Positions 5,235 to 6,400 of a stretch of 6,400 nt of DNA are shown in pieces. Location of the stretch: NCBI GenBank assembly GCA_023264755.1, contig JAHFVB010000307.1, forward strand, positions 1 to 6,400. The letters run 5' to 3'. Numbering within the stretch: the stretch's first letter is position 1; each line of letters opens with the position of its first letter. The notes beneath the pieces are model-generated. The model made no database searches and had not been told where the DNA came from. It saw only the letters and a list, made by a program, of their open reading frames with translations. Source of the stretch: Mycobacterium sp. (GTDB lineage: Bacteria > Actinomycetota > Actinomycetes > Mycobacteriales > Mycobacteriaceae). Position numbers and translations under genes: made by a program.

Positions 5235-6400
5235 GCCGGCTCCTTGGTGGCGTTCAGCTCGGTGACGAGTTCGCGGCGCAGCACCTTGCCGGTCGCGTTG
5301 GTGGGTAGTTCGGTGCGGAAGACCACCTGGTCGGGAGTGCGCGAGCCGCGCAGCCGGGCCCGCACGAACCCGCGTAGTTCCTCGGGGTCGGGTGGGGTGG
5401 CGGTGGTGGGCACGACGACGGCGACGATGAGTTGGCCCCAGTGGGGGTCGTCGATGCCGACGACGGCGCAGTCGTGCACGTCGGGATGTTCGACGAGCAC
5501 CTCCTCGAGTTCGGCCGGGGCGATGTTCTCCCCGCCGCGGATGATGGTGTCATCGGAGCGGCCGCCGATGAACAGGTACCCGTCCTGGTCGAGGGAGGCG
5601 CGGTCCTTGGTGGCGAACCAGCCCTGGTCGTCGAGCACCGAGCCGATCCCGGTGTAGCGGCCCGAGACCTGCTCACCGCGCACGAACAGTTCCCCAGTCT
5701 CGTTGGGGCCCAGGACGGTGCCGTCTTCGGCGCGGATCTGCACCTCGATGCCGGGGACCGGTTGGCCCACCGAACCGAGCCGCCGCGCGGTGGCCGCGTC
5801 GGTGGCGGCCAGGGCAGTGCGGTGGTCTTCGGGGGTCAGGACCGCGATGGTCGAGCTGGTCTCGGTCAGTCCGTAGGCGTTGACGAACCCGACCTCGGGC
5901 AGCAGCGTCAGGGCCTGGCGGACCAGGGGCAGGGCGACCTTGGACCCGCCGTAGGCCAGGGTGCGCAGGCTCGGCAGCGCGGTGGGTTCGGTGTCGAGCA
6001 CCGCGACGATGCGGTCGAGCATGGTGGGCACCACCGTCGCGGAGGTGACCTGCTCGGTGGCGACCAGGCGGACCCAGTCCCGGGCGTCGAACTGGGTCAG
6101 GTACACCATCTTTCGGCCCGCGTACAGGTTCGACATCGCTGCCGACAGCCCGGCGATGTGATACGGCGGCACGCAGATCAACGCGGCGTCACCGGGGGCA
6201 GCGGAGCCGAACTCCACCGTGGCGGTGAGGTAGCTGGTCAGGTTGTGATGGCTGAGCTCCACGGCCTTGGGGGCCGAGGTCGTCCCGGAGGTGAACAACA
6301 CCACCGCCACCGCGTCGGGATCGGCGAACGCCACCACCGGCTCGGCCGCCGCGGCCGCGGTGAGGAACTCCTCCGAGCCCAGCACCCGGTAACTCGTTCC
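5231..6400 (-). CDS. Acyl-CoA synthetase, FadD-type AMP-forming ligase (C-terminal ~389 aa; 5' end beyond right edge)
   Basis: The enzyme activates a carboxylic acid with ATP to an acyl-adenylate and transfers it to CoA. The frame is open to the edge (GTSYRVLGSEEF...), so GTG 6385 is an internal Val and roughly 110-120 N-terminal residues are missing. Counting from the edge codon, the signatures are in order: P-loop FTSGTTSAPK (36-45), YGLTETSS (176-183), GELFVRGEQVSGRYTG (236-251), WFATKDRASLDQDGYLFIGGRSDD (261-284, with the ATP-ribose Asp266 and hinge region near Arg281), IIRGGENIAPAELE (286-299) and the catalytic Lys372 in TNATGKVLRREL. Two departures are the SGTTS P-loop (usually SGTTG) and TKDR for the common TGDL. 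All catalytic residues seen are intact, so the enzyme should be active. It heads a minus-strand unit with the overlapping 100-aa gene. The substrate could be a fatty, aromatic or isoprenoid acid; the neighbouring fadE operon favours a beta-oxidation route. Confidence 0.93.
   Translation of the reverse strand, partial: GTSYRVLGSEEFLTAAAAAEPVVAFADPDAVAVVLFTSGTTSAPKAVELSHHNLTSYLTATVEFGSAAPGDAALICVPPYHIAGLSAAMSNLYAGRKMVYLTQFDARDWVRLVATEQVTSATVVPTMLDRIVAVLDTEPTALPSLRTLAYGGSKVALPLVRQALTLLPEVGFVNAYGLTETSSTIAVLTPEDHRTALAATDAATARRLGSVGQPVPGIEVQIRAEDGTVLGPNETGELFVRGEQVSGRYTGIGSVLDDQGWFATKDRASLDQDGYLFIGGRSDDTIIRGGENIAPAELEEVLVEHPDVHDCAVVGIDDPHWGQLIVAVVVPTTATPPDPEELRGFVRARLRGSRTPDQVVFRTELPTNATGKVLRRELVTELNATKEPA

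Overview
The window is high-GC actinobacterial DNA. Strong GC bias at third codon positions, GTG starts, 1-4 bp gene overlaps and dense acyl-CoA metabolism genes point to Mycobacterium/Mycolicibacterium or a close relative such as Rhodococcus. This is inferred from style and protein families, not from a marker gene.

Left half (1-3384, minus strand): a tightly overlapped operon of three acyl-CoA dehydrogenase (FadE-type) genes, read right to left, followed by the first 31 codons of a fourth gene that leaves the window. The junctions are ATGA, GTGA and TGATG, so the genes are almost certainly co-transcribed and translationally coupled. Two enzymes (389 and 396 aa) carry the substrate/flavin-side motifs and a candidate catalytic Glu, but lack the motifs that clamp the ADP half of FAD across the subunit interface. 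The 312-aa protein between them has only those missing motifs and no catalytic Glu. This is the pattern expected of heteromeric (alpha2beta2) dehydrogenases like those of mycobacterial steroid side-chain degradation.

Centre (3385-4214): a 47-bp divergent intergenic region holds a near-perfect 20-bp palindrome, and on the plus strand a GntR-family regulator of the FadR/FCD subgroup. The layout suggests that this regulator controls the fadE operon and itself. Its -10-like box sits 6 bp before its ATG, which suggests a leaderless transcript.

Right half (4219-6400, minus strand): the C-terminal ~389 residues of an acyl-CoA synthetase (FadD/AMP-forming family) entering from the right edge, a 100-aa conserved-looking small protein coupled to it by ATGA, and, after 59 bp, a DedA-family membrane protein that converges on the regulator with only 4 bp between stop codons.

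Together the genes look like a catabolic module. A FadD activates a carboxylic acid as its CoA thioester, the heteromeric dehydrogenases introduce the alpha,beta double bond, and a GntR/FCD sensor responds to an acid or acyl-CoA ligand. The substrate cannot be read from this sequence. DedA is probably a neighbour with a separate membrane role. No RNA genes, insertion sequences or CRISPR arrays were seen, and no gene-free stretch exceeds 60 bp.
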